A DNA stretch of 64,000 bases from Ruminococcus sp. AM36-2AA (GCF_003461955.1 NZ_QTYB01000011.1:92816-156815), one strand, 5' to 3'. Positions 45,871 to 55,709 are shown, counted from the first letter of the stretch. Made by a program: numbers and translations. The notes: generated by a model from the letters alone, not told the origin.

Positions 45871-47280
45871 TTACTCGTAGTTTTTATGTCTTTTGAAGAA
45901 ATCTTTTGTTTCTTTTACAACCACACCGCTCAGGGCAAGAAGAGCGATCAGGTTCGGGAATGCCATCAGGGCATTGAAGATATCTGCGATGTTCCATACA
46001 GCTGCTACAGTCATATATGGTCCGATGAATACGCAGATGATGTACAGCCAGCGGTATGTTGTAACTGCGGCTTTGTTTCTGTTGAACAGGTATTCCAGAC
46101 ATCTTTCACCGTAGTAATCCCATCCGAGGATTGTTGTGAATGCAAAGAATACCAGGCACAGCATCAGTGAGAAAGATGCTACAACCGGTGGGAAAGGAAG
46201 TCCTTTCTGGAAAGCGGCTGTTGTGATGGCAACACCTTCAAGACCTGTGTTCCATGTCTCTGTGATGACGATGGAAAGACCTGTCATGGTACAGATTACG
46301 ATAGTGTCGATAAATGTACCTGTCATGGATACAAGACCCTGACGTACCGGCTCTTTTGTCTGAGCTGCAGCAGCTGCGATCGGGGCACTACCAAGACCGG
46401 ACTCATTGGAGAAGATACCGCGGGCGATACCTTTCTGCATAGCTACGACCATGGTTCCCATTGCGCCACCTGCAAGTGCGCTTCCTGTGAAAGCAGATTT
46501 TACGATAGTTACGATCGCTGCAGGAACTGCTGTGATGTTTGTGATCACGATGATCAGTGCCAGTGCAACATAGAGAACTGCCATAAACGGTACAACGACC
46601 TGGGATACCTTTGCGATTCTCCGGATTCCGCCGAGAACGACAAGTCCTACGCATACGGTAAGTACCAGACATGCAACTACAGTTGCCCAGGAATATGTAT
46701 TTCCGAAAAGTGCTACTGTGTGTGCTTTATCCGGATCAAAGAAGTTGGTGACTGCAGATGCGATACCGTTTACCTGTGTAAATGTTCCGATACCGAAAAG
46801 TCCAACGCCTGCTCCGAAAAATGCGAAGATCTTTGCAAGCCATCTCCACTGTTTTCCCATACCGTTTTCGATGTAGTAGAATGGTCCACCGAGAACGTGG
46901 CCTTCTTTGTCAATGGTACGGTACTTGATTGCCAGAAGTCCTTCTGCGTATTTGGTTGCCATTCCGAAAAATGCGGCTACGATCATCCAGAAAAGTGCTC
47001 CAGGTCCGCCGGCTGCGATAGCAGTTGCAACACCTACGATATTTCCAGTTCCGATGGTTGCTGAAAGCGCAGTACACAAAGCTCCAAAGCTTGTGACCTC
47101 ACCATCACCGCCTTCTTCATTTTTAACCATGAATTTCAGTGCTTTTCCGAGATGCCTTACCTGTAAAAGGCCTAACCGAGCGGTTAACAGAATTCCTGTG
47201 AACAGGATCAGAATGATCAGCGGAAGTCCCCAAACGACTCCGTCAAACCATGTGATAAAGTTGTTGATTTGTGTAAACAT
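45871..47280 (-). CDS. Sodium:alanine/glycine symporter (AGCS family)
   Basis: 469 residues, about eleven membrane segments. AGCS signatures are visible: SATIGTGNIVGVATAIAAGG, GIFSNESGLGSAPIAAAAA and FAFTTILGWDYYGERCLEY. It imports alanine or glycine with sodium. The ATG at 47280 is chosen because GGAGGAAAGAG precedes it; a longer frame to 47475 runs through the riboswitch. The glycine riboswitch in its leader points to glycine as the relevant substrate. Confidence 0.95.
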   Translation of the reverse strand: MFTQINNFITWFDGVVWGLPLIILILFTGILLTARLGLLQVRHLGKALKFMVKNEEGGDGEVTSFGALCTALSATIGTGNIVGVATAIAAGGPGALFWMIVAAFFGMATKYAEGLLAIKYRTIDKEGHVLGGPFYYIENGMGKQWRWLAKIFAFFGAGVGLFGIGTFTQVNGIASAVTNFFDPDKAHTVALFGNTYSWATVVACLVLTVCVGLVVLGGIRRIAKVSQVVVPFMAVLYVALALIIVITNITAVPAAIVTIVKSAFTGSALAGGAMGTMVVAMQKGIARGIFSNESGLGSAPIAAAAAQTKEPVRQGLVSMTGTFIDTIVICTMTGLSIVITETWNTGLEGVAITTAAFQKGLPFPPVVASFSLMLCLVFFAFTTILGWDYYGERCLEYLFNRNKAAVTTYRWLYIICVFIGPYMTVAAVWNIADIFNALMAFPNLIALLALSGVVVKETKDFFKRHKNYE

Positions 47281-47287
47281 TACTCTT

Positions 47288-47385
47288 TCCTCCATCCTTT
47301 TGCCTGAGAGATTTACAGCATTTTGTGTGCTGCGTACACCTTCGGCGCTCTTCCCTTTTGATTTGAAGAGACTCTCCTGAGTTTT
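47288..47385 (-). promoter_or_regulatory. Glycine riboswitch (single aptamer)
   Basis: On the minus strand the leader reads CTCAGGAGAGTCTC, then AGCGCCGAAGGTG and finally CTCTCAGGCAAAAGGATGGA, the conserved blocks of a glycine aptamer. It ends about ten bases before the symporter start, overlapping the ribosome site region, which suggests control of translation or termination by glycine. Only one aptamer is obvious; a degenerate second one was not found. Confidence 0.92.
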
Positions 47386-47565
47386 TTTATTTTTGAATGA
47401 TGCCAGGACCTTTTTGTGTACGGTAGTGGCGGTCATTCGTTTTGTGTAGAAATACACTGTAACACAGAGTATCACAAGAATTGACGGATTTCAATGGGGT
47501 TTATTAAAAAAATTCCATTTATTAGTAAAATTAATCGACATATAATCTGTTTTTTTGACAGGACT

Positions 47566-48465
47566 TTACTTTTCTATCAGTGGATGCTCTTTATAGTACA
47601 TGCGGGTGAAATGAAGGAATGTCAACATATCACCACTGATGTATTTGCCTTTTTTCCATACCATGCCGATCTTTACCCGGATGGGTGGTTCAAGGGGAAT
47701 ACCGGTAATACCGGAACCGGAAAATTTATCTGTCATGCTGGTATAAAGAAAGCATCCGTATTTCCCGGTTTTTACAAACTGCAGGGTGGTGTAGATCTGG
47801 CTGCTCCGCATAACAACATTTGGTTTGTAGCCGTCCATCTCAAAACGCATCTTCAAAAGCTGATTCTGGACAGAGTCCGGGTTAAAAAATATCAGCTGTT
47901 CTTTTGACATTTCTTTTATGGTAACCGTTTCTTTTTCTGCCAGTTTGTGGTCATTGCTTACACAGAAAACAATCTGGTCGTCAGCCAGGACTGTGTTGTG
48001 GAATTTATCAATATTATATTGTTCCATGTTGACCAGAGCGACGTCCAGGGTATCATCCTGGATCAGATTGCAGGCGCGGACAGAGCCGTATTCCTCCAGG
48101 ACAACAGCAATCTCCGGGTGCTTTTCGTGAAAAGCAGTAAGAAGCTCCGGAAAAAATACGGTACTTAACATTGGCGGGATGCCGATGCGAAGAGGGGGTT
48201 TAACTCTGGACATGCTGGAGTAGTCAGCCTGGAGTTCATTACAGTACTGAAGGATATAGGTAGCTTTTTCATAGAAGGATTCTCCCTCCTGAGTCAGGAT
48301 CAGCTGATTTCCCTTCCTGGAAAAAAGGCTGATCCCGAATTCAATCTCCAGATCACGGATAGCCATGGAAATAGTAGGCTGGGTTACATATAATTCTTCG
48401 GCTGCTTTTGTAATGCTGTGGCAGCGGCTGGCGGTGCAGAAGTAACGTAGTTGGTTCAGTGTCAT
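47566..48465 (-). CDS. LysR family transcriptional regulator
   Basis: 299 residues. The N-terminal winged helix (MTLNQLRYFCTASRCHSITK, VTQPTISMAIRDLE) and C-terminal periplasmic-binding-like domain are complete. It is divergent from the SLC13 transporter and tartrate dehydratase genes with a 359-base gap, the layout of E. coli TtdR with ttdABT, so it probably activates that operon with tartrate or a related dicarboxylate as ligand (inference). Confidence 0.92.
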   Translation of the reverse strand: MTLNQLRYFCTASRCHSITKAAEELYVTQPTISMAIRDLEIEFGISLFSRKGNQLILTQEGESFYEKATYILQYCNELQADYSSMSRVKPPLRIGIPPMLSTVFFPELLTAFHEKHPEIAVVLEEYGSVRACNLIQDDTLDVALVNMEQYNIDKFHNTVLADDQIVFCVSNDHKLAEKETVTIKEMSKEQLIFFNPDSVQNQLLKMRFEMDGYKPNVVMRSSQIYTTLQFVKTGKYGCFLYTSMTDKFSGSGITGIPLEPPIRVKIGMVWKKGKYISGDMLTFLHFTRMYYKEHPLIEK

Positions 48466-48824
48466 GATATGCCTTCTCTCAGTGTATTATCAGATGAAAT
48501 TCTTAACAGATTTTGCTGCTTTTTATCGAAATAAATGGGGGACAGAACATACTCTTTGGAGCTGACTGTCATTATAAAGATACCATGGACATGTGAAAAA
48601 TTCCATATTCATTTAAAAATGAGAGGAGTTTATAGCAATAGCGCATAAAAATTATCATTAAAAATTGAGAGTATAAATTTTTTTTATGCGGATATGTGTT
48701 TCACTAATTTGTTTTTTTATATGTACACGAGTTATAATAAAGCCATCAAAAGAAACGTGTACGGCCTATACTTTTCAGAAGAAAACAATATGAAATCACA
48801 ACATAGTGAAAGGAGAGTACAGAA
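48466..48824. other. Divergent promoter region of lysR and the SLC13-ttdAB genes
   Basis: AT-rich. A TATAAT box at 48733-48738 lies about 87 bases before the transporter start, without a clear -35. No palindromic LysR box (T-N11-A type) could be assigned with confidence. A short frame at 48694-48906 overlaps the transporter and is rejected. Confidence 0.4.
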
Positions 48825-50090
48825 ATGTCTCAGACAACTATCACATTGCTGTTTCTTGTGTTCACCATCATCAGTTTCATCCTTGAAAAAATTCCTCTGG
48901 GACTGACGGCTTCGATCTGTGCCATTGGCCTGACCCTTACAGGAGTTGTGGATGCGACAACAACGTTTTCACAGTATGTAAACAGTAACGTAATCCTTTG
49001 CGTTGGCATGTTTGTAGTAGGCCAGGCATTGTTTGAAACAGGAATGGCAAACAAGATCGGAGGCCTGGTCACAAAATTTGCCAGAACAGAAAAAACACTG
49101 ATCATTGCGATCATGGTAATCGTAGGTGTAATGTCCGGGTTCTTATCCAACACAGGTACCGCAGCAGTGCTGATCCCGGTCGTCTGTGGAATCGCCGATG
49201 AGTCCGGGTATTCCAGAAGCCGTCTTCTGATGCCATTGGTATTTGCGGCAGCTCTTGGCGGAAACCTTTCCATTATCGGTGCGCCGGGAAACCTGATGGG
49301 TGTCAATGCTCTGCAGGAGATGGGGCTTTCCACAAGCTTCTTTATGTATGCGCCGGTTGGAGTTCCGATGCTTGTTCTTGGAATCCTCTATTTTGTTTTT
49401 ATCGGATATCGTTTCCTTCCCAATGGAAACCATGCGGCCGGGGAAGCGCTTGAAGATCAGCAGGATTTCAGCCATGTACCGAAGTGGAAACAGACGGTTT
49501 CTCTGGTAATTCTGATCCTTGTGATCCTTGCAATGATCTTTGAAAAAGAGATCGGTATCAGCATTGAGGTTTCTGCATGTATCGGAGCCATCGTCCTGGT
49601 TTTGACAGGAGTTATTTCCGAAAAAGAAGCACTGAAATCTATTGACCTGAAAGTTGTATTCCTTTTCGGCGGTTCTCTGACACTTGCAAAAGCGCTGGAT
49701 ACAACCGGAGCCGGAGAGCTGATCGCAGATAAGATCGTAGGACTTCTTGGAGCAGATCCGAGTCCGATCCTTCTTCTTCTGGTGATCTTTATTGTAACCT
49801 GTGTACTGACAAATTTTATGTCAAATACAGCAACCACAGCACTGATGATCCCGATCGCGGTATCTCTTGCGAACAACCTGGGAGCAGATCCGAGAGCTGT
49901 TGTTATCGCAACGGTTATCGCAGGTTCCTGTGCATATGCAACACCGATCGGTATGCCGGCAAACACCATGGTAGTTGGTCTTGGAGGATACAAATTCAAA
50001 GACTACGTAAAATCCGGTCTGCCGCTGATCCTGGTATCTTTTGTGATCTGTATGATCCTGTTACCGATCCTGTTCCCGTTTTATCCGTAA
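48825..50090 (+). CDS. SLC13/DASS-like dicarboxylate transporter
   Basis: 421 residues, about eleven membrane segments arranged as two repeats, with the family SNT motifs: FLSNTGTAAVLIPV in the first half and NFMSNTATTALMIPIAV in the second. These motifs bind sodium and the carboxylate. Its place between a LysR regulator and ttdAB makes tartrate, or exchange of tartrate for another dicarboxylate, the likely role. GAAAGGAGAG precedes the ATG. Confidence 0.9.
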   Translation: MSQTTITLLFLVFTIISFILEKIPLGLTASICAIGLTLTGVVDATTTFSQYVNSNVILCVGMFVVGQALFETGMANKIGGLVTKFARTEKTLIIAIMVIVGVMSGFLSNTGTAAVLIPVVCGIADESGYSRSRLLMPLVFAAALGGNLSIIGAPGNLMGVNALQEMGLSTSFFMYAPVGVPMLVLGILYFVFIGYRFLPNGNHAAGEALEDQQDFSHVPKWKQTVSLVILILVILAMIFEKEIGISIEVSACIGAIVLVLTGVISEKEALKSIDLKVVFLFGGSLTLAKALDTTGAGELIADKIVGLLGADPSPILLLLVIFIVTCVLTNFMSNTATTALMIPIAVSLANNLGADPRAVVIATVIAGSCAYATPIGMPANTMVVGLGGYKFKDYVKSGLPLILVSFVICMILLPILFPFYP

Positions 50091-50310
50091 GGAGAGAAAC
50101 TTTTGAGTTACTGTTCACTTTGTGACCAGCAACATTTTTGATCAATTAAGTTCATTCCCTTCTGTACTGACCATACAGTACAGGAGAAGTGATAAATAAG
50201 CCAAAAAGCTATCTTAACCATTAATCAGCCAAAATTAATGATGAAACAACCAACAAAAACCTATGTAACTAAAAAACATTAAACCATCGAACCATATCAG
50301 GAGGTAAATC

Positions 50311-51216
50311 ATGACTAAGGAAAATGGAGTTAAAGTATTAACAGACATGGTAGCAGATTTTGTTGCCCATATTGGAAAAAAATTACCGGATGACGTAGTT
50401 AAGAAACTGGAAGAGCTTGGTTCTCAGGAAACAGCTGCACTTCCAAAAGTTCTCTATGAGACAATGACAAAGAACCAGGGTCTTGCTGTAGAGCTGAACC
50501 GCCCAAGCTGTCAGGATACAGGTGTTCTTCAGTTCTGGCTGAAATGCGGAACAAATTTCCCGTATATCAATGAGCTGGAAGCACTTCTGAAAGATGCTGT
50601 TGTTCAGGCTACTTTTGCAGCACCGTTAAGACATAATTCCGTTGAGACTTTTGATGAGTACAATACAAAGAAAAACGTTGGTAAAGGAACTCCGACTGTA
50701 TGGTGGGATATTGTTCCGAACAGCGATAAATGTGAGATCTACGCATACATGGCAGGCGGCGGATGTACTCTTCCTGGAAAAGCAATGGTTCTGATGCCAG
50801 GCGCAGGATATGAGGGTGTTACAGATTTTGTTCTGGATCAGATGACAACTTATGGACTGAATGCGTGTCCTCCGCTTCTTGTTGGTGTAGGTGTAGGTAC
50901 ATCTGTGGAGACAGCTGCCCTGAACTCCAAGAAAGCGCTGATGCGTCCGATCGGTTCCCACAATGACAACGCAAACGCAGCAAAAATGGAGAAGCTTCTT
51001 GAGGACGGTATCAATGCGATCGGCCTTGGACCGCAGGGTATGGGCGGAAAGTATTCTGTAATGGGTGTTAACATTGAGAATACCGCGCGTCATCCATCTA
51101 CCATCGGTGTTGCAGTAAACGTTGGATGCTGGTCTCACCGTCGTGGACATCTGGTTGTAAATCCGGATCTTACAGTAACCTGTGATACTCATTCCACATG
51201 GAAATTTAATGCTTAA
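50311..51216 (+). CDS. ttdA: L(+)-tartrate dehydratase alpha subunit
   Basis: 301 residues, close in length and sequence to E. coli TtdA as I recall it (LNRPSCQDTG, AGGGCTLPGKAMVLMP, VETAALNSKKA, GCWSHRRG). Cysteines in SCQDTG, GGGCTLPG and VGCW are expected to bind the [4Fe-4S] cluster. With TtdB it dehydrates tartrate to oxaloacetate. A class I fumarase of two subunits is the alternative. CAGGAGG precedes the ATG; the beta subunit starts 20 bases after the stop. Confidence 0.9.
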   Translation: MTKENGVKVLTDMVADFVAHIGKKLPDDVVKKLEELGSQETAALPKVLYETMTKNQGLAVELNRPSCQDTGVLQFWLKCGTNFPYINELEALLKDAVVQATFAAPLRHNSVETFDEYNTKKNVGKGTPTVWWDIVPNSDKCEIYAYMAGGGCTLPGKAMVLMPGAGYEGVTDFVLDQMTTYGLNACPPLLVGVGVGTSVETAALNSKKALMRPIGSHNDNANAAKMEKLLEDGINAIGLGPQGMGGKYSVMGVNIENTARHPSTIGVAVNVGCWSHRRGHLVVNPDLTVTCDTHSTWKFNA

Positions 51217-51236
51217 TATAAACGGAGGGAAAAATC

Positions 51237-51869
51237 ATGATCGAAATCAGAGGAGATAAAAAAGTTCTTATTACACCTATAAGCGCAGAAGACCTGGCTG
51301 ATATCAAAATCGGCGATATTGTATGGCTGGACGGAGATCTGATGACCTGCCGTGACGTTGCTCACCGTCGTCTGGTTGAGTATGGAAGAGAGCTTCCGTA
51401 TGATATCCGCAACAAAGCGATTTTCCATGCCGGCCCGATCGTTCGTAAGATCGAAGGTACAGAGGATGATTACGAGATGGTTTCTGTAGGACCGACAACT
51501 TCCATGCGTATGGAGAAGTTCGAGTATGAGTTTACAAAACTGACTGGTGTCAGAGTGATCGTTGGTAAAGGTGGTATGGGCCCGAATACTGAGCGTGCCT
51601 GCAAAGAGTTCGGTGCGATCCACTGTGTTTTCCCGGCTGGATGTGCAGTTGTGGCTGCTACAGAGGTTGAGAAGATCGTCGAGCATCACTGGGATGAGCT
51701 TGGTATGCCTGAGACTTTATGGTGCAATAAGGTTAAGGAGTTTGGTCCGCTGATTGTATCTATCGATGCACAGGGACGTAACCTGTTTGAGGAGAACAAG
51801 GTTGTATTTAATGAGCGTAAAGAGGCTGCCAAGCAGGCAATTTATCCTGAGGTTAAGTTTATTAAATAA
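51237..51869 (+). CDS. ttdB: L(+)-tartrate dehydratase beta subunit
   Basis: 210 residues with the C-terminal swivelling domain of class I fumarases and tartrate dehydratase. [29 protein letters not shown] and VGKGGMGP match the TtdB pattern. It completes the active site with TtdA. ACGGAGGGA precedes the ATG, and an intrinsic terminator closes the operon. Confidence 0.9.
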   Translation: MIEIRGDKKVLITPISAEDLADIKIGDIVWLDGDLMTCRDVAHRRLVEYGRELPYDIRNKAIFHAGPIVRKIEGTEDDYEMVSVGPTTSMRMEKFEYEFTKLTGVRVIVGKGGMGPNTERACKEFGAIHCVFPAGCAVVAATEVEKIVEHHWDELGMPETLWCNKVKEFGPLIVSIDAQGRNLFEENKVVFNERKEAAKQAIYPEVKFIK

Positions 51870-51983
51870 TATTGATATTGGAAAAATTTTTCGGGATATC
51901 TGAAATGACGAAGCTCTGCCATGAGAGATTCAGGATTGACTGGTGATTGTGAGATTGAATTAACAGCGTGATATGAAAAAGAG

Positions 51984-52030
51984 AGATGTCCGGCGGATCA
52001 TATAATGTGGTCTGCCGGATGTCTTTTTTT
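51984..52030 (+). terminator. Intrinsic terminator of ttdAB
   Basis: A 17-bp stem using several G-T pairs (AGATGTCCGGCGGATCA / TGGTCTGCCGGATGTCT) is followed by seven T residues. Confidence 0.85.
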
Positions 52031-52211
52031 GTTGCTTTTTGTTGTTTCTTGGGGTTTTTGTGTTTTACAGGGGTGAGGTGGTGTGATAGAATATAAGAGC
52101 TGTTGCGGGGTAGTTATTAAGGGATTATCTGGTATAGAATTCTGTGCAGTGCAGGCGGATCTTGGATATCTGCCGGATAAATTTTTTTAGAGAGAATGAG
52201 GTAGAGGGTTT

Positions 52212-52853
52212 ATGGGGGAGTTTTTGAAGAACATTAACTGGAAGCATGTTCTGATCATGTGTATCGGAAATGTTTTTGCAGGTATGGGGATTGGAATTTT
52301 CAAGCTGGCCGGGCTTGGAACAGATCCGTTCAGTGGTATGAATATGGCGGTTGCAGATACGCTTGGTATGGCTTATGGTAACTTTCAGCTGATTGTAAAT
52401 ATCGTGTTATTGATCATTGAGATTGCTTTTGGCAGAAGATTCCTGGGAATTGGAACTGTTGTGAATGCGGTGTGCCTGGCTTATATTACTACGTTCTTTT
52501 ATAATATTTATACGGGAGTGTTTGGACTGGAGCTTACAGCTTTGCCGATTCGACTGGTGGCACTGTGCGTTGGTGTTGTGATTTGTTGTCTGGGCTTGTC
52601 TATGTATCAGATGCCGGATGAGGGAGTTGCACCTTATGATAGCCTTTCCCTGATCATGACAGAGAGATGGCCGAAGATTCCTTATTTCTGGCACAGAATG
52701 TCCAATGATGTGCTCTGTGCGCTGATCTGCTATCTGACAGGTGGTGTGATTGGAATTGGTACGCTGGTGACGGCTTTTGGGCTGGGACCTGTGATTCATT
52801 TCTTTAACCGGCATTTTACCGGGAAGCTGCTTGCCTGGGTTGATGGTGAGTGA
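52212..52853 (+). CDS. YczE/YitT-like integral membrane protein
   Basis: 213 residues with five or six hydrophobic segments and the YczE-type start (IGNVFAGMGIGIFKLAGLGTDPFSGMN) and a PYDSLSLIMTER loop. Members are membrane proteins of unknown transport function. GAGG lies upstream of the ATG. It is monocistronic and ends in a terminator next to fold-back copy 3. Confidence 0.85.
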   Translation: MGEFLKNINWKHVLIMCIGNVFAGMGIGIFKLAGLGTDPFSGMNMAVADTLGMAYGNFQLIVNIVLLIIEIAFGRRFLGIGTVVNAVCLAYITTFFYNIYTGVFGLELTALPIRLVALCVGVVICCLGLSMYQMPDEGVAPYDSLSLIMTERWPKIPYFWHRMSNDVLCALICYLTGGVIGIGTLVTAFGLGPVIHFFNRHFTGKLLAWVDGE

Positions 52854-52873
52854 GTTTGTAGTTGTATGGTTTG

Positions 52874-52914
52874 AGCTGAACTGGCTGCGGGATGTGGCTG
52901 GTTCGGCTTTTTTT
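52874..52914 (+). terminator. Intrinsic terminator of the YczE-like gene
   Basis: AGCTGAACTGGCT pairs with GGCTGGTTCGGCT and is followed by seven T residues. Confidence 0.85.
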
Positions 52915-52927
52915 GGTGAAAAGGGAC

Positions 52928-53141
52928 GCCCGTGAGGCGTGTGCTGCCTGCAGCCGGGGCTTCGTCGGGGGCTGGCTTCTAGGCTGCCGGGAATCTGCTA
53001 AAAGCGTTTTACAAAAGTCCGAACTCGCGTCTTGCAGTCGCTCAGACAGCGGACTTTTGTAAAACAACGCAGATTTCCGCCAGCCAAGAATCAGCTCCCC
53101 TCCTGCAGAGTCCGGCGACAGGCAGCACACGCCTCACGGGC
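52928..53141 (+). repeat. Large fold-back element, copy 3 of 3
   Basis: The outer arms (52928-52957 and 53112-53141) pair with two mismatches. The inner stem GTTTTACAAAAGTCCG (53006-53021) pairs perfectly with 53050-53065. It begins 14 bases after the T-run of the preceding terminator. The conserved downstream block (53176-53207) is present but decays after GATGAGCTATCAGCGC. Confidence 0.92.
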
Positions 53142-53207
53142 TGGCTTTTCAGGGCGGTAGGGTAGTGTGGCTGCTCGGGAGTTGGATGAGCTATCAGCGC
53201 TATGCTG

Positions 53208-53393
53208 TGTTAAAATATAAACAATGTTAATATAATACAGTTACATTATTCATTTTATAACTATTTGTAAATGTGTTATGCTATCTTCTGATGAGAGATA
53301 TATAATGAACACAGTCGTATGAAATGAGAGTGTTCATGAATAGCTGGCTGTCCGGGTTGCCGGGGCTTATGTGATGAAGGAGAGGATATTATT
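53208..53393. other. AT-rich leader before the class V aminotransferase gene
   Basis: A very AT-rich stretch (53210-53290) is followed by the ribosome site GAAGGAGAGG. The promoter probably lies here but no convincing -35/-10 pair was chosen. Confidence 0.35.
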
Positions 53394-54689
53394 ATGGAAT
53401 TTAATCATGGCGTTTTGTTTTCAGATACATATCAGAAGAAGCTGAAGTCTCAGTTTTATTATGCAGATAAGGATCCACAGTATGGCGCGAGACTTTTCTT
53501 TGAGAACTCCGGTGGTTCTCTGCGGCTTAAGAAGGCGGTTGAGGCCAAGGCTGCTATCGAGGAATTTCCGGATTGTCCGGAGCGTGCTCGTGGCAGGGGC
53601 TTTGATCTGGCGGATTATGTGAAGAATGGTACGCAGGAGATCCTTGAGGTTATTTTTGGTGCAAAGAGTGGTGCGCTTATCACTGAGCTGACTGCTTCCC
53701 AGACTATGTTCCATGCAGTTGGCACGATCATGGAAGGTGTTGACTGGGGTAAGAATGCGGTTACTTCTGCTCTGGAGCATCCGTCTGCGCATGATGCGGT
53801 TGAGTATTACTGCAAGAAGACCGGCAGGGAGTTCCGTGAGGTTCCGGCTAATAAGGTGACTGGTGGTCTTGATCCGGATGAGATCATGAAGTATGTGGAT
53901 AAGGATACTGTTCTTCTCAGTATTATGGCTGCTTCCAATATTTCCGGTAATATCATGGATATCAAGGAGATCGCACGTCGTGCAAAAGAGATCAACCCGG
54001 ATATTTATGTTGTCAGTGATGCAGTTCAGCATGCTCCTCATGCAGTGATCGATGTTGAGGACTGGGATGTGGATGTGTGCAACTTTGCACCATATAAGTT
54101 CTTTGGTGTTCGTGGCTGCGGTTATGCTTATGTTTCTGACCGTGTTGCTGTAATGCCACATATCAAACTGACATGCAAGGATGATAATGTATGGGCTCTT
54201 GGTACACCGGCTCCGGCGAACTTTGCGGCTATGATGGCGGTTATTGATTATGTTTGCAGTATCGGTAAGCATTTCCTGGGCGATTTTGCACAGAAATATA
54301 ATAAGCGTGAACTTTTTGTTGAGGGTATGAATCACATTCATCTTCAGGAGAGAGCGCTTCTGTACCGTATGCTGGAAGGTACCGATAAGGTTCCGGGTCT
54401 TCGTCATATTCCGGGTGTTCAGGTTTATGTGGATATGGAGGATCTTACTTATAAGGATCTGATCGTTGCCATGGGTATTGAGGGTATTGAATTTGCAGAG
54501 TGTGCAAGAAGATATCTTGAGCATGGTGTTACGCTGTTCGAGCGTGTAAAGAGCAGTCCGTATTCCAAACGTATCGTTGAGACTCTTGGTCTTGAAGGTG
54601 CACTTCGTGTTTCTCCGCTGCACTGCCATGGAACAGACGATATCGATAAATTCCTGAAGATCACAAAGGATATCGCTGAAGGTAAATAA
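53394..54689 (+). CDS. Class V aminotransferase-fold PLP enzyme (cysteine desulfurase-like)
   Basis: 431 residues. The PLP-binding lysine is in CNFAPYKFFGVRGCG, preceded by the aspartate-histidine pair VSDAVQHAPH typical of class V. The long form with an N-terminal extension and no obvious persulfide cysteine loop resembles a group of unassigned class V enzymes rather than housekeeping NifS/IscS. Codon bias is strong, suggesting high expression. No sulfur-metabolism partners are adjacent, so the substrate is unknown. Confidence 0.87.
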   Translation: MEFNHGVLFSDTYQKKLKSQFYYADKDPQYGARLFFENSGGSLRLKKAVEAKAAIEEFPDCPERARGRGFDLADYVKNGTQEILEVIFGAKSGALITELTASQTMFHAVGTIMEGVDWGKNAVTSALEHPSAHDAVEYYCKKTGREFREVPANKVTGGLDPDEIMKYVDKDTVLLSIMAASNISGNIMDIKEIARRAKEINPDIYVVSDAVQHAPHAVIDVEDWDVDVCNFAPYKFFGVRGCGYAYVSDRVAVMPHIKLTCKDDNVWALGTPAPANFAAMMAVIDYVCSIGKHFLGDFAQKYNKRELFVEGMNHIHLQERALLYRMLEGTDKVPGLRHIPGVQVYVDMEDLTYKDLIVAMGIEGIEFAECARRYLEHGVTLFERVKSSPYSKRIVETLGLEGALRVSPLHCHGTDDIDKFLKITKDIAEGK

Positions 54690-54793
54690 TCCCTACGGCT
54701 ACAATTAAATAAAAAATGAAAATGTCCTGCAATCAAGAATGTGCGCAAAAGAAAATCAGAAGCTGCCAGACTTGAGAACAGGGCTTTTTTTTG

Positions 54794-54802
54794 TGGTATA
54801 CT
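54794..54802 (+). promoter_or_regulatory. Extended -10 promoter for the esterase-nicotinamidase pair
   Basis: TGTGGTATACT has an extended -10 (TATACT at 54797-54802), with TTGAGA 19 bases upstream at 54772-54777. It lies about 29 bases before the chosen start. Confidence 0.55.
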
Positions 54803-54830
54803 TAAGAAAAAAATGAAAGAGGTGTCGAAA

Positions 54831-55709
54831 ATGGAAAAAATGAGCAGCATAATAAGGCGGGAATTCAAAAAAGGCGATGATATCCGCGATGCAGGTCTGA
54901 CAGCTCCGGATGATGTGATCCGATATAAAGATATTGCTTATGGAAAAGATTCAGCCATGCAGGTGCTGGATGTATATCGTCCGAAGGATACAGAGGGAAA
55001 TCTGCCGGTGATCGTCAGCGTACATGGTGGCGGCTGGGTATATGGTGATAAAGAGCTGTATCAGTATTATTGTATGAGTATTGCGCAGAGAGGTTTTGCA
55101 GTGGTTAATTTCACTTACCGGCTGGCACCGGAGTATCAGTTTCCGGCACCTATGGAAGATACGAACAGTGTTTTTGCATGGATTCTTGATAATAAAGATA
55201 AATATGGCATGGACGTGGCGAATCTTTTTGCAGTGGGCGATTCTGCCGGTGGACAGATTCTTTCACTGTATGCAGATATCTGTACGAATGCAGAGTATGC
55301 AAAAGAATATGATTTCCAGGTACCGGAAGGACTGAAGATAAAGGCTGTGGCATTAAACTGCGGTCAGTATAACATGGAAGACACAAGTGATATGACCAGG
55401 CAGCTTATGGAGGAATATCTTCCGGGAAAAGGAACTCCGGAAGAATTAAAAAGGATATCTTCTGATCTGTACATAACAGATCAATTCCCGCCTGCATATG
55501 TTATGACTGCAGAAGGTGATTTCTTACGCAAACAGGCACCATATATGTATGGGAAACTGAAAGAGAAAAATGTATTCTGTGAGCTTCATGAATACAGCAG
55601 TCCGAAGGAGAAGCTGATGCATGTTTTCCATCTCAATATGAGATCTGAGGATGCAAAGAGATGCAATGATGATGAGTGTGAGTTTTTCAGGAAATTTATT
55701 GGGAGGTGA
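54831..55709 (+). CDS. Alpha/beta hydrolase, HSL-type esterase
   Basis: 292 residues. The oxyanion motif HGGGW and the nucleophile elbow GDSAGG identify the hormone-sensitive-lipase type of carboxylesterases; the likely histidine is in MHVFHLNM. It cleaves acyl esters, possibly acetyl groups from sugars. Start at 54831 is used because upstream ATGs fall at or before the predicted transcription start. The next gene follows after six bases. Confidence 0.9.
   Translation: MEKMSSIIRREFKKGDDIRDAGLTAPDDVIRYKDIAYGKDSAMQVLDVYRPKDTEGNLPVIVSVHGGGWVYGDKELYQYYCMSIAQRGFAVVNFTYRLAPEYQFPAPMEDTNSVFAWILDNKDKYGMDVANLFAVGDSAGGQILSLYADICTNAEYAKEYDFQVPEGLKIKAVALNCGQYNMEDTSDMTRQLMEEYLPGKGTPEELKRISSDLYITDQFPPAYVMTAEGDFLRKQAPYMYGKLKEKNVFCELHEYSSPKEKLMHVFHLNMRSEDAKRCNDDECEFFRKFIGR

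Noticed and set aside
53394..54689. Housekeeping cysteine desulfurase (iscS/nifS/sufS)
   Set aside because: No scaffold or sulfur-transfer genes adjacent and the catalytic cysteine loop is not evident; kept as a class V aminotransferase-fold enzyme.
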